Of a DNA stretch of 64,000 nt, positions 8,528 through 18,340 are shown one piece after another (the stretch's first letter is position 1; every line of letters starts with the position of its first letter). The translations under genes and the position numbers were made by a program. Origin of the DNA: Deltaproteobacteria bacterium (GTDB taxonomy: Bacteria > Lernaellota > Lernaellaia > JACKCT01); NCBI GenBank assembly GCA_027493875.1, contig JAOSJX010000012.1:62001-126000 (forward strand). The letters are read 5' to 3'. The notes under the pieces were generated by a model, which saw only the letters and a program-made list of their open reading frames with translations, had not been told where the DNA came from and made no database searches.

Positions 8528-10121
8528 ATGGATACGCGTCCGTTTGAAAAAGGGATGCGGCGAGGGCTTTGGACCGGGATGGCGCTTGTCGCGCTCGGTT
8601 GCGGACTGCGTTTGTGGATCGCCGCGTGGCCCGTCGAACAATTGCTCGCCACGTTCGTTGCGGACGACGCTTTTACTATACGGAAATCGCGGGCCATCTT
8701 CTCGACGGCGCCGGGTCCACCTTCGACGGCCGCGTTGCGACGAACGGCTACCATCCTTTGTGGATGGTTTTGACCATTCTTTTTCAAGCGATGGCCGGGC
8801 CCGATCCCGCGTCCGTTTTGCGATTGATGCTCGCGACCGGCGCGCTGTTGTCGGCGCTCGGCGGCGTGCTGCTTGTCGTTTTGGCGGCACGGTTCATTTC
8901 CCCGACGTCCCCGTCGGGGCCGGTGCTCGCCGCGCTTTTTTGGGCGACGAATCCGTTCGTGGTGGGAACGGAGATGATGGGCGTCGAGGCGCCTTTGGCC
9001 TTCACGCTCACATTGAGTCTGCTTTTGTTTTCGAAACCTGGACGCGAAACGGGCGGGACGCGTATCTCGTCGCCGCCGGCGCGCTGGCCGGCGCGGCGTT
9101 TCTCGCGCGGACGGATCAAGCGCTTTTCGCGCTCGTCGTCGGCGTCGCGATCGTCATGCGCGGTGACGACACCCCCGGTGTGCGCGTTCGGCGAGCGGTG
9201 CGTTTCGTGGGGCCTGCGCTCGGGTTGGCCGCGCCGTGGCTGGTTTGGAATCTGGCGCGTTTCGGCACGATCTGGCAGGACTCCGGCCGCGTGCTCATGT
9301 TCCGGGAGCAGGCGCTTGCCGAGTCCGCCGGAAACGGGTGGTGGCCGGACCTCTCGGCAAACGCGTCCAAGGGTCTGTTCGATTATTTACTGCGTCTCGG
9401 CGGATTTGAGAGTCCCGCGCTGGCCGTGGCCCTCGCGGCGTTCGGTTTCGGCTTGTTCTTCGCCGTTCGGATGAAGCGAAAGCCGGACGGCGGCGTCCCC
9501 GCGACCTATCTTTTATTTGCGTCCGGGATCTGGATTTTTTATATACTGATTTTCCGACAACAGAAGTTCTGGTATTTCCCACCCGTCACGGCGGCGATGG
9601 CGCTGCTTCTTGCGCGTTTTGCGACCTATGTCGATACGGCGTTGGAAGACCGCCCTTACCGCGGCGCGGGCTCGGGCGCCCTCGTTCTTTTCATCGCCTT
9701 GGGACTGTCGTCGCATTTGCCCGGCGTGTTGAAAACGGGCTTTCATTCGTGGCAGCGCGTCTATTACGACGCGGCGCTCGATTTGAAAGAAAACCGCTTG
9801 GACGGCGTGGCGGCGGACGCGCGCCTCGGCGCATTCAACGCCGGTATCCTGCGCGCGTTTTCCGGGCGCGACGTGACCAACCTTGACGGTGTGGTGAACC
9901 CCCGGATAATGAGCGCCATGCGGCAAAAAAATTTCGGCGCCTATCTGCGCGACGCGAAGATCGACGTCGTGGTCGATCATCAAAAAATGATCGCGATGTA
10001 CGGTCTTTGGGCGTCGCCGGATTACGCACGAGGATTCGAGCTCGTCCGGCGCTACGAGACGCCGCCTTTCGCCGGCGACGTTCTCGCGCTGCGCGTTCTT
10101 CCCGAGGCGGTTACGCCGTGA
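8528..10121 (+). CDS. GT-C family (ArnT/PMT-like) membrane glycosyltransferase
   Basis: This is a polytopic inner-membrane protein of about 530 residues. It begins with a transmembrane helix (LVALGCGLRLWIAAWPV) followed at once by an extracytoplasmic DDAFYY motif, the acidic pair typical of GT39-type enzymes that use polyprenyl-linked sugars. NGYHPLW comes next, and then 8-10 more helices. A soluble C-terminal domain (FSGRDVTNLDGVVNPR, about 9850-9900) follows. Two missing T residues break the frame, one in TTTT near 8671 (restoring DDAFYY) and one near 9028 (restoring LLLFFETWTRN). ATG 8528 has AAGGA upstream and a promoter. The donor and acceptor are unknown; the family call rests on the DD motif and helix layout. 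Confidence 0.75.
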
Positions 10122-10300
10122 GCGCCGCCGTTTCCGCCGCGTGCGCGATCGCGGGCCTCCTGCTCGCGGGATTCGGCCTGGATCTCGCGCACCGCCGGCG
10201 CGGCGCGGCGGCGGCGACGGCCGCGTTGCTCGCGCCCGTGGGTTTCCTGATCGCGCTCGCCGGTGCTATATCTCTTTTCGTTCCCGGATTTTTCTCCTGA
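10118..10300 (+). CDS. Small two-helix membrane protein
   Basis: A GTG at 10118 overlaps the stop of the upstream glycosyltransferase gene (GTGA), a typical translational-coupling arrangement. The 60-residue product has two hydrophobic helices, one at the N-terminus (VSAACAIAGLLLAGFGL) and one at the C-terminus (LLAPVGFLIALAGAISLFV), separated by a short Arg-rich loop. I recognise no family. The coupled position suggests a partner or accessory of the GT-C protein. Confidence 0.55.
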   Translation: MSAAVSAACAIAGLLLAGFGLDLAHRRRGAAAATAALLAPVGFLIALAGAISLFVPGFFS

Positions 10301-10322
10301 CCGAAGGGACAACACCCGCGTC

Positions 10323-11266
10323 GTGCCGCCGCTGCCCGTCATCGCCAGGCTCTACGGACCCGAGATTGCGCACGACCCGATGGTCGTGATTTTTTTCGGC
10401 GCCGCCGCGTTCGCCTTCGGGGCGGTCATCGGCAGTTTTCTGAACGTTTGCATCGCGCGGCTGCCGGCGATGTCGCTCGTGGCGCAATACCGCGAAGGCG
10501 ACGAACCGCTGCGCCGCGAGATTATCGAAAGCATCGACGACGATCCGAAGCGCGCGCTCGCGCTGATGGAGGAGATGCAGCGCGACAACGTCGGCCTCGC
10601 GCGGCCGCGTTCCCGATGCCCCGCGTGCCGGAAGACGATCGCGTGGTACGACAACGTGCCGATCGCGAGCTGGCTGCTGCTTCGCGCCCGCTGCCGGGAG
10701 TGCGGGGAAAGATCAGCGGCGTGTATCCGCTCGTCGAAACGCTCGCCGGTCTTGCGGCGGCGTATCTCGTCCTGCAATTCGGCGTGATCGTGGGGCCGAT
10801 CTACTTCGCGGTGTTCGCCGGGCTCGTGGTGATTACGGGCGTGGATTTGGCGATCTTCGAAATCCCGGACGAAATCGTACTTCCCGGCATTCCGCTCGGC
10901 CTTCTCGCGACGCTGGTCACGCCCACGACTTTTACCGACGCGGTCATCGGCGTCGCGATCGGCGCGGGCGTGCCCTACGGTATCGGCAAGCTTTACTATC
11001 TGATCATGAAACGCGAGGGCATGGGATTCGGCGACGTAAAGATGCTCGCGATGATCGGCGCGTTCTTCGGTTGGAAGGGCGTCGTCGCGGTTTTGCTCGT
11101 CGCGTCGATCGCCGGCTCGGTGGTGGGGATCGGCCTCGTCGTCTTCCGCGGGCGCGAGGCCCGCGCGCTGATACCATTCGGCCCGTTTCTCGCGCTCGGC
11201 ACGCTGGCGTACATGCTGGCGGGGCCGGAAATGATCGCTTTGTATCTCCGCGTTTCCGGGCATTGA
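10323..11266 (+). CDS. pilD: Prepilin peptidase / N-methyltransferase
   Basis: This polytopic aspartic protease cleaves prepilin leaders at the inner membrane and usually methylates the new N-terminus. It shows GSFLNVCIARLP near the N-terminus and the cytoplasmic zinc-binding CPAC...CREC pair (about 10620-10705). The first catalytic Asp lies in GVDLAIFEIPDE and the second in GFGDVKML. A missing A in GAAAAG near 10708 shifts the frame, and restoring it gives CRECGEKISGVYPLVETL. The start is uncertain: GTG 10323 or ATG 10380, neither with a good ribosome-binding site. It sits directly upstream of a two-component system and the minor-pilin genes, whose leaders it would process. Confidence 0.9.
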
Positions 11267-11301
11267 GCCGTTACGCGCGCGAACGATTCTTTTCGTCTAT
11301 A

Positions 11302-13044
11302 ATGACCGGTCGAATGAACCCGCTGAAAAAATTGGCGCGTCTCGCGTCGCGTTTCGGGCTGCGCGCGCAGATCATCGCGCTCGTGGTGCTGCTGATGAGC
11401 TTTCTGCTGCTCACCTTCGGCACGGTATGGCTGCGGCTGATGCGCGAGAACCTCGTGCAAATGCGTTTCCATGAAGCGCGGATCGTGCTCTCGGCGCTGC
11501 AAACGGCGATTCAACTCGATTGGGAAGACCGGTCGCTGTTGGTGCTCGGCGATTCGGATTCGGCGCGCCTTTTGGATCTTCTGCATACCTTCGCGAACAA
11601 CTTTCAACTGGACGACATTTACATCGTCGATCCGCGCGGGAGATCGTCGCGCACCGGCGCTACGATCTCGTCGGCCGGCGCCATTGGAACAGCGCCATTC
11701 AGGACGCGCTCGACGGCCTCGACGTGGTGCAGCGATACCAGCCGGCGGGGGAGGGCGGCGGGGCGCACGCGGAGGATCTGGTCCATGTCACCGGTCCTTT
11801 GTTTCTCGGCGATCAGATCGCCGGGGCGGCGTCCATCGCCATGCCGCTGGGCGAGGCGGCGGCGACGCTCGGCACGGCGCGGCGTATGCTCTTCGTGTAC
11901 ATGATCGCGACGGCGGTCATCACCATCTTCATCGGTTCTCTCGCGCTGCTCTCGCTGATCATCCGGCCGCTGGACGAGCTGTCGCGGTCGGTGGCGCGGG
12001 TGACGGAGGGCGATCTGGACCACCGGGTGCCGGTGCGCTCGGAGAACGAAATCGGACGGCTCGCGCGGTCGCTGTCGGACATGCACGTCGCGTTGCGCGA
12101 CAAGGACGACAAGGTACGGCAGCAGCGGGACCGGCTGATTCAATCGGCGGAGCGTTTGCGGCGCGCGGAAGCGGAAGTCATTCGGCAGGACCGTCTGGCG
12201 TATATCGGCCGGGTCGCCGCGGGCGTGGCGCACGAGGTCGGCAATCCGCTGGCCGCCGTTTACAACTATCTGGGCATTCTCGACACGCAGACGCACGATC
12301 CGGAAACGCGCGAAATCGTCGGACGCATTCAAAAACGACGTGGAGCGGATCGACCGGATTCTCCGCGGCCTGCTCGATTTTTCGCGCGCGCCGCAGCCGA
12401 AAACCGAGCGCGTCGATCTGGCGGCGTTTTTGGGGAGCTGCGTGCAGGCGCTCAAGGACCAACGCCAACTCGACGGCATCGAAACGCACGTCAAGGCCGC
12501 GGAGCTTCCGGGGATCGAGATCGACGCGGGACGGCTGCGGCAGGTGGTGTTCAACATCGCGGTCAACGCGCACGACGCGATGAACGGCGCGGGCCGTTTG
12601 GATATCGCGGCCGAAGCGGTGACGCACGACGATCAGGCGATTCTCGAATCCAAACTCCACGGCGGCGAACGGGAGAGCCGCGTGGCGTTTACCGACCTGA
12701 CCAGACGTGGTATCGCCTTTTCGTCCCGGCCGTCGTTCGACGCGGGCGAGCGGCTCGTCGCCGTGCATTTCCGCGATTCGGGCGCGGGGTTGTCGCCGGA
12801 CGCGGTGGCGCGCGTCTTCGAGCCGTTTTTCACGACGAAGCCGCCGGGCCAGGGGACGGGGTTGGGTCTGGCGATCTGCCAGCGCATCATCGAGGACTTC
12901 GGAGGCGTCATGCGTTTCGAGAGCCGCGCGGCGAACGGCGACGGGCCCCACGGCACGGTCGTTTCCCTCTACGTTCCCATCACTCCGCGCCGGGCGCGCG
13001 CCGAAGACCGCGACGATCTTCTCGCCAGCCTGGAGGCGCTATGA
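11302..13044 (+). CDS. NtrB-type sensor histidine kinase
   Basis: This is a membrane-bound kinase of about 580 residues. Transmembrane helix 1 ([20 protein letters not shown]) is followed by a sensor region of about 170 residues, helix 2 (about 11900-11965) and a HAMP domain ([20 protein letters not shown]). The dimerisation domain carries the phospho-acceptor His in [12 protein letters not shown] (about 12225). The ATPase domain has the N box [11 protein letters not shown]1 DSGAGL, the F box FEPFFTTK and G2 [10 protein letters not shown]. Two indels interrupt it: a missing G near 11640 (restoring [16 protein letters not shown]) and an extra A near 12333 (restoring [12 protein letters not shown]). 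Its stop overlaps the activator's start (ATGA). Position suggests control of pilus genes, but the single sensor loop differs from the six-helix input of classical PilS. Confidence 0.88.
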
Positions 13045-14434
13045 GCGACGCCTCGGCGCGCGTGCTGATCGTGGATGACGAGGAAAGCCTTCGTCACAGC
13101 CTCGGCGTTCTGCTCGAAAAGCAGCAAATCGACTCGGCGGGCGCCGCGTCGGGCGAGGAAGCCCTGCGCGTGTTGGACGAAGACGGTCCGTTCGACGCCG
13201 TGCTGTGCGATCTGCGCATGCCGGGCATGGACGGCCTCGAATTCGTCGAGCGCGTGAAAACGGCGGGCGGTGCGTTGCCCATCATCATGATGAGCGCGTA
13301 CGGCAACATTGACCTGGCCGTCGAGGCCATGCGTCGCGGAGCCTACAGCTTCATATCGAAGCCGTTCAAACCCGCCGAGGTCGTGACGGTGTTGCGCAAA
13401 GCGCTGGCGCACGAAGCGCTCGCGGACGAAAACCGCCGCCTGCGCCGCGAGAAGGAAAATCACTATCGGTTCGACGAGCTCATCGGCCGCGACGAGAAAA
13501 TGCGGTCGGTCTTCGACGCCGTGCGCAAGATCGCTCCTTATAAAACCTCTGTGCTTATTACGGGCGAATCGGGCACCGGCAAGGAGTTGATCGCGCGCTC
13601 GATCCACGTGCGCTCCGATCGAAAAGCCAAAGCGTTCGTCGCGGTGAACTGCGCGGCGATTCCGGAGACGCTTCTCGAAAGCGAGCTTTTCGGCCACGTG
13701 AAAGGCGCGTTTACCGACGCGCGCACGGAGCGCGACGGCATTTTTGTCGAGGCGCACCAAGGGACGCTTTTTCTCGACGAGATCGGCGAGATGCCGCTGC
13801 CGCTTCAGGTGAAGCTTCTCCGCGCGCTGCAGGACGAACAGATTCGCCCGGTCGGCGGCAACACGTCGCGGCAGGTGGACGTGCGCATCGTCGCGGCGAC
13901 GAAACAAGAGCTCGAGGAACGCGTCCGCGAGAATCTGTTTCGCGAGGACCTGTTCTATCGCCTCAGTGTTTTCCCAATCGCCCTGCCGCCGCTGCGCGAC
14001 CGGCCGGGGGATATTCCGCTGCTCGTCGACCACTTCATCGAGAAGCACGTGGCGCGGCTCGGCGTGCGTTGCCGGGGGCGCGGGAAGGCGCGCTGGCGCG
14101 GCTGATGGAATTTCACTGGCCCGGCAACGTGCGCGAACTGGAGAACGTGATCGAACGGGCGGTAGTGCTGGCGGAAGGCGGTCACATCGCGCCAGAGCAT
14201 CTGCCGGCCGCGATCCGCGAAGGGCGCCGGCCGAAAACCGACGGCGCATCCGACGGGCTTCCGGTGGCGTCGGGGGATTTGTCGATCAAGACGAACAAAT
14301 CCAAGCTGGAATCCGAACTTATTCGCATGGCGCTCGAAAAAACGCGGGGCAACCGCACTAACGCGGCGAAGCTTCTGGAAATTTCGCATCGAGCGCTGGT
14401 GTACAAAATCCAAGAGTATGGACTCGACGAATAG
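13041..14434 (+). CDS. NtrC-family sigma-54 activator (response regulator)
   Basis: This cytoplasmic regulator of about 465 residues has three domains. The receiver carries the phospho-Asp in [10 protein letters not shown] (about residue 57) and the conserved Lys in SKPFKP. The AAA+ domain has Walker A GESGTGKE and Walker [10 protein letters not shown]. The sigma-54 contact loop reads GAFTDA instead of GAFTGA. The C-terminal Fis-type helix-turn-helix is about [20 protein letters not shown]. One base is missing near 14075, and restoring it gives the joint [20 protein letters not shown]. It is translationally coupled to the kinase by ATGA. A sigma-54-like promoter lies 250 bases downstream, before fimT, so it is the likely activator of that operon (inference). 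Confidence 0.9.
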
Positions 14435-14621
14435 GGGACGACGAGGGTTCAGGTTTCAGGGAGCGGGTTTCCGTCAGCGAAAGTGGCGATGGCCGCGCGT
14501 GAAACAGCTCCGATTGAATGGAAACCGCGCCGCGGTACGTTTTGACGGCACTATGAAAAGTTTAGGGCCGATATGAAAAAAATGACGAATGACGGATTTT
14601 TCGGGAGGCTTGTTTTTTTAC

Positions 14622-14649
14622 TTGAATTGGGGTGGATTTCGGATAAAAT
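14622..14649 (+). promoter_or_regulatory. Sigma-70-like promoter upstream of fimT
   Basis: TTGAAT at 14622-14627 and TAAAAT at 14644-14649 are 16 bases apart, a fair -35/-10 pair about 70 bases before the fimT start. It may provide basal expression alongside the sigma-54-like site nearer the gene. Confidence 0.4.
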
Positions 14650-14679
14650 CAGAGGACTTAGCCACGATCCCTCCGCGGC

Positions 14680-14695
14680 GGGCATGGAGTTTGCC
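14680..14695 (+). promoter_or_regulatory. Sigma-54-like (-24/-12) promoter
   Basis: GGCAT-N5-TTGC places GG at 14681-14682 and GC at 14693-14694, exactly ten bases between them. This is close to the TGGCAC-N5-TTGCA consensus. The predicted start of transcription is about 14706, leaving a 16-base leader that contains the GGGAGG ribosome-binding site of fimT. A sigma-54 activator gene ends 250 bases upstream. Confidence 0.5.
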
Positions 14696-14721
14696 TGTTA
14701 CGGAGAACGGGAGGAACGACG

Positions 14722-15360
14722 ATGTGTCCGGATGAACCCATGAACAGCACGCCCGAAAACACGAAGCCGGTTCAAGACGAAAAAAGCGAAAGCGGTCTTT
14801 TCCGCGGCTTCAGTCTGATCGAGTTGATGCTTGTCGTCGCGATCATTTCGATCCTGGCGGCGATCGCCTTCATCTCGATGCTGCACTACGGCCTGGTGAT
14901 CCGCGTCAATGCGTCGGCGCGGGATCTGGGCGGACACATGCGTCTGGCGCGGGCCGCGGCGATCCGCGACGGCGTGTCGTACCACTTTACGTTCGGCGGC
15001 GCTTCGTTCGTCTACGGCCGCGACGCGAGCGAAACGGGCGCGGGCGAGGGCTTCTCCAAAACCTACGAATTGCAACCGGGCATCGCTTTCGGCTACATGG
15101 CCGGCACCGGCAACGTTCCCGGCCATCCTTTCCCGGTGAATTGCGCGGTGAACGTCGGCGGCGCGTGCGGCGACAACACCATCTTCGTCCGGCGTGACGG
15201 CACGTTCAACAAGGACGGCGTCGCGTACATGATACCCTCCCGTGATTCGTCGGGCACGGGCGCGCGGGACGACCGGCAGCGCGCGGTGGATTGGTCGGCG
15301 GCCTCCGGCCGCGTGCGCGTGTGGAAGCTACTCGATCACGGGAAGCTCGCACGTTTGGCG
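14722..15360 (+). CDS. fimT: GspH/FimT-type minor prepilin
   Basis: This is a type IV minor prepilin. The type III signal has a long leader of 29 residues ending LFRG, then FSLIELMLVVAIISILAA with Glu at position 5 of the mature protein. PilD would cut after the Gly. The globular part (about 180 residues) ends SGRVRVWKLLD, a usual FimT ending. ATG 14722 has GGGAGG 7 bases upstream. As sequenced, the frame reads straight into pilV with no stop. If one G were removed from GGG near 15340, the protein would end HVWR at a TGA overlapping the pilV ATG. I therefore treat these as two genes fused by an indel, though a true tandem-prepilin fusion cannot be excluded. Confidence 0.8.
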
Positions 15361-15975
15361 ATGATGGGGGCGGTTTTCATGATACGGCGCGGAACGCCCC
15401 ATTCCTCCCGACATCCCCGAAGCGGTTTCGCGCTGGTTGAACTGATCGTGGCGATCGCGATTTTTGCCATCGGCATCGCCGCCCTCATCCCCATGCTCGC
15501 GTTCAACGTCAAATCCAACTCCCTGGCCCGCTCGACGTCCATGGCCAATTTCCTTGCCGAGCAGCACATTGAGAAAATCCTGTCGTGGCCGGTGTACGAG
15601 AACGTCACCATCGCCTACCAGTCCGGTGACGAGGAGGTTCTGGGCATCAACGACGGCACCGGCGGCAAGACCAAGAACACCGAGTTGTTCGATGCCTTCA
15701 CGATCAACGAAACCGTATCGGGCGATCCGCACGTTTACACGGTCAGCACGGAGCTCTTCCATAACGGGTACACGCAAAACTGCGACGGCGTCGGATTCGG
15801 CTCCGGCGGGACCCGCAATTTCAATGATCAGGATCTCAACACGGGGCCCCTGCCACCGGAGTCGGTCGGGTGCCACCGAGGCGAGAATTTTAAGATCGTG
15901 CGCGTCTCCGTGGATTGGAAGGACATCTTCGGCAATCATCGGATTCAACGTCAGGCCTATATCGCGGCGTTTTGA
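15361..15975 (+). CDS. pilV: PilV-type minor prepilin
   Basis: This minor prepilin of about 200 residues has its cleavage site after RSG, followed by FALVELIVAIAIFAIGIAAL with the conserved Glu5. The mature part starts with a long alpha helix (AFNVKSNSLARSTSMANFLA) and continues as a globular domain with two Cys. Possible starts are ATG 15361 (overlapping the corrected fimT stop) and ATG 15379, which has a G-rich site 8 bases upstream. It belongs to the fimT-pilV-pilX-pilW set that initiates pilus assembly and caps the fibre. Confidence 0.82.
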   Translation: MMGAVFMIRRGTPHSSRHPRSGFALVELIVAIAIFAIGIAALIPMLAFNVKSNSLARSTSMANFLAEQHIEKILSWPVYENVTIAYQSGDEEVLGINDGTGGKTKNTELFDAFTINETVSGDPHVYTVSTELFHNGYTQNCDGVGFGSGGTRNFNDQDLNTGPLPPESVGCHRGENFKIVRVSVDWKDIFGNHRIQRQAYIAAF

Positions 15976-16014
15976 GCAAGACCGGCGGAAGGCCGGACGG
16001 CAAGGAGCGAGCTT

Positions 16015-18312
16015 GTGATCACCCCCCTCGGACCCGTACCGCGCCGGATTTCCGGCATCGCCGCGCGGGGACCGCGCGCCGGTTACGCCCTGGTGGCGGC
16101 GCTCATGGTCATGCTCATGGTGACGCTGCTCGGCATCATGGCGATGGTGACCAGTACGAGCGAAATGCGCATCGCCAACAACATGGGCGAAGACAAGCTC
16201 ATGTTCGGCCACGGCGAGCAGGGCGTCCAACGCGTCCTGTCCCACCTTCACTATTTTCAGGAAGGGCTCTACGGATTGTCGGAGGGCGCGGGCTTTACGA
16301 ACAACAACGTGAAGCAGGTGATCGACGAAAGCGAAAGCTCCAGCGGCCTCGTCATCCAAATCAGCCCGTTCGGCCCGACCAGCGGCGTGAACTCGCCCCC
16401 GCGTTCCGGCTGTCGGCCTGGATCGATCCGCAGGATTACGCCGGCAACTACGACGAAGGCTATTCCCGCCAGACGGCGTTGTCGGTCCGTGTGCGAAACG
16501 TGGCATCGGGCTTCGTGAAAAGTTTCCGCGCTTTCGCGCAACCGTTCAGCGTTTGGGATTTCGCGTATTTCTCGCAGAACCATAATCCGGCGATCCGCTC
16601 GACGAGCGCGCATTCGTGCGCCGGCTCCTCCAGCACCTGGTATGATTGTCAAACGGTCTTCCATAACGAGGACCGCGTGATCGGGGACGCGTATTTCCGC
16701 AATGCCGATTCCAACGACGACGACACGATCGTTTTTATGCGCGGCGGCCCGTCCTTTTCGGGCCGGGTGATGTGGCGCGGGCTGCGGAACTACGACTACG
16801 GCGGCTCCGGCCTTTCAAACTCGGAATTTCAAACACGCGGCGGAAGCAACAACCCGCCGCCACCCGTGGCGCTTCAGGGCTTTCGCCCTTACAGCAAAGA
16901 AACCGGCCTGTTCACGGTCGATACGCTGACGGACCGGACCACGCGCTGGTTTCGCGGGAACGCGGACATCATTCTGCTCAAGCAGACGGGATTCGCGTAC
17001 AAACTCGTTTTCCGGAACGATCTGGACATCGATCTGGACGGCGTGTGGGAAAACGAGAGCCGCGTGACGTCCCGCATCAATCACGAAACGAACGACGGTT
17101 CGCGGGTATCGAGCGATCCGGGCTTTTTCTACATTTACCGGGTTCCCTGGTCGAGCCCTCCAACCCAGGCCCAGAAAAAGGCGCGTTTTACGGCGACAGC
17201 ATGAGACGCCGCGACACCGCGATCGCGGCGGCGGGCGGCCAGCGATGGAACCCGACGGATTCCGGGCAGGCGTGGAATACGAACGTCGTGAACGCGGGCC
17301 ATTTGTGCTACCACCAACGCATCAATACGCCGGTCACGGTGACGCGCCATCCGTCCTATCTGGATGAGGATATTTTCGGGACGTCCTATTACGCGGTCGT
17401 CCCGAGCGTGAACCGCGGCTTCCCGTCCGTCGGCGGCGCGACCGGCGGCACGTGCAGCGGCACGGCGCGCGGCATCATCTACGTTGAGGGCGACGTGATC
17501 GTCGAGGGCATCGTCGATGGAAAAGTCACCGTCGCGGCCGCGGGCAACATCTGGCTGTCGCACGAAGTCCAATACGAGGAAAATCCGAACCGGCCGATGC
17601 GGGACTACGGGAACCCCGACGACATCGACATGCTCGGCCTGTTTGCCACGGGTAGCGTGATCGTCCCGAATCACTACCCGCAAGACAGCTACGCCAGCGC
17701 CGACCGTCCGTTGCGGCTGCTGGACGACTGGTCGGACGCGCCGGCGACCTACAGCGGTTTTGTGGGAAGCGGCCGGTTCGATCATCCGCCCATGGGCGGC
17801 GACGACGGCAACGAGGAGATTCACGCGGTCATCGTGAGTTTCGGTTTCGGCCCCTGCACGTTTACGGGGGGAACACCGCCTGCCTCGATCCGTCCGACAA
17901 CGCGGTGCAAACGGCGATTCAAAACTTCGAGACGGGATTTTACGCGATGCCACGGACGAGCAATGGGGATCCGTGGACCGGTTCGCCGGCCCTATCCGGC
18001 ACGCTGTCCGATTCGCCGCTCAACGATTCGGGCACGCTGACGGTTTGGGGGCGCGGTGATTCAAAACTACCCCGGCCGCCTGGGCTGGGACCATCGTGAC
18101 GGCAGCGCGTGCGTGAACGGCGTGTCGAACTGCTGGCACATGGGCCACAATATGGTCGTGAAGTACGACGACCGCCTCCGGTACACGCTTCCGGCGCACC
18201 CGTTCCAGAGCAACACGGTCGTCGGCGGGATCCCGTACGGCTACGCCGCTTGGGGAGATCTCCAAGTGGGGAGCAGGTCGGCAACGCCGAAGTGGACGAT
18301 GCGGTTTGGTAA
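16015..18312 (+). CDS. pilX: PilX-type minor pilin, large
   Basis: A GTG start at 16015 has AAGGAG 8 bases upstream. The N-terminus (RAGYALVAALMVMLMVTLLG) and the following TSEMRIANNMGEDKLMFGHG stretch are characteristic of PilX-type proteins, which have a Gly-Tyr junction in place of the strict prepilin site. The reconstructed protein is about 765 residues, much larger than Pseudomonas PilX, with several Cys and Gly-rich loops. The C-terminal part has a beta-helix-like stretch (IIYVEGDVIVEGIVDGKVTV, about 17475-17530). At least four indels interrupt it (near 16398, 17175, 17870 and 18050), plus one near 18265. Correcting the last gives an ending EVDDAVW and a TAA stop at 18310. Confidence 0.78.
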
Positions 18313-18340
18313 ACGGCCGCGCATTCGACGAGGGTTTGAC

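Noticed and set aside
10352..11263. Long minus-strand frame across pilD
   Set aside because: It is fully antisense to pilD, which has all its catalytic and zinc motifs.
12969..14249. Long open frame on the minus strand of the NtrC-type gene
   Set aside because: It is entirely antisense to an unmistakable AAA+ activator and its composition (Arg/Ala/His-rich) fits a shadow frame.
14574..14744. Short frame MKKMTNDGFF... upstream of fimT
   Set aside because: It has no ribosome-binding site, overlaps both promoter candidates and the fimT start, and has no recognisable motif.
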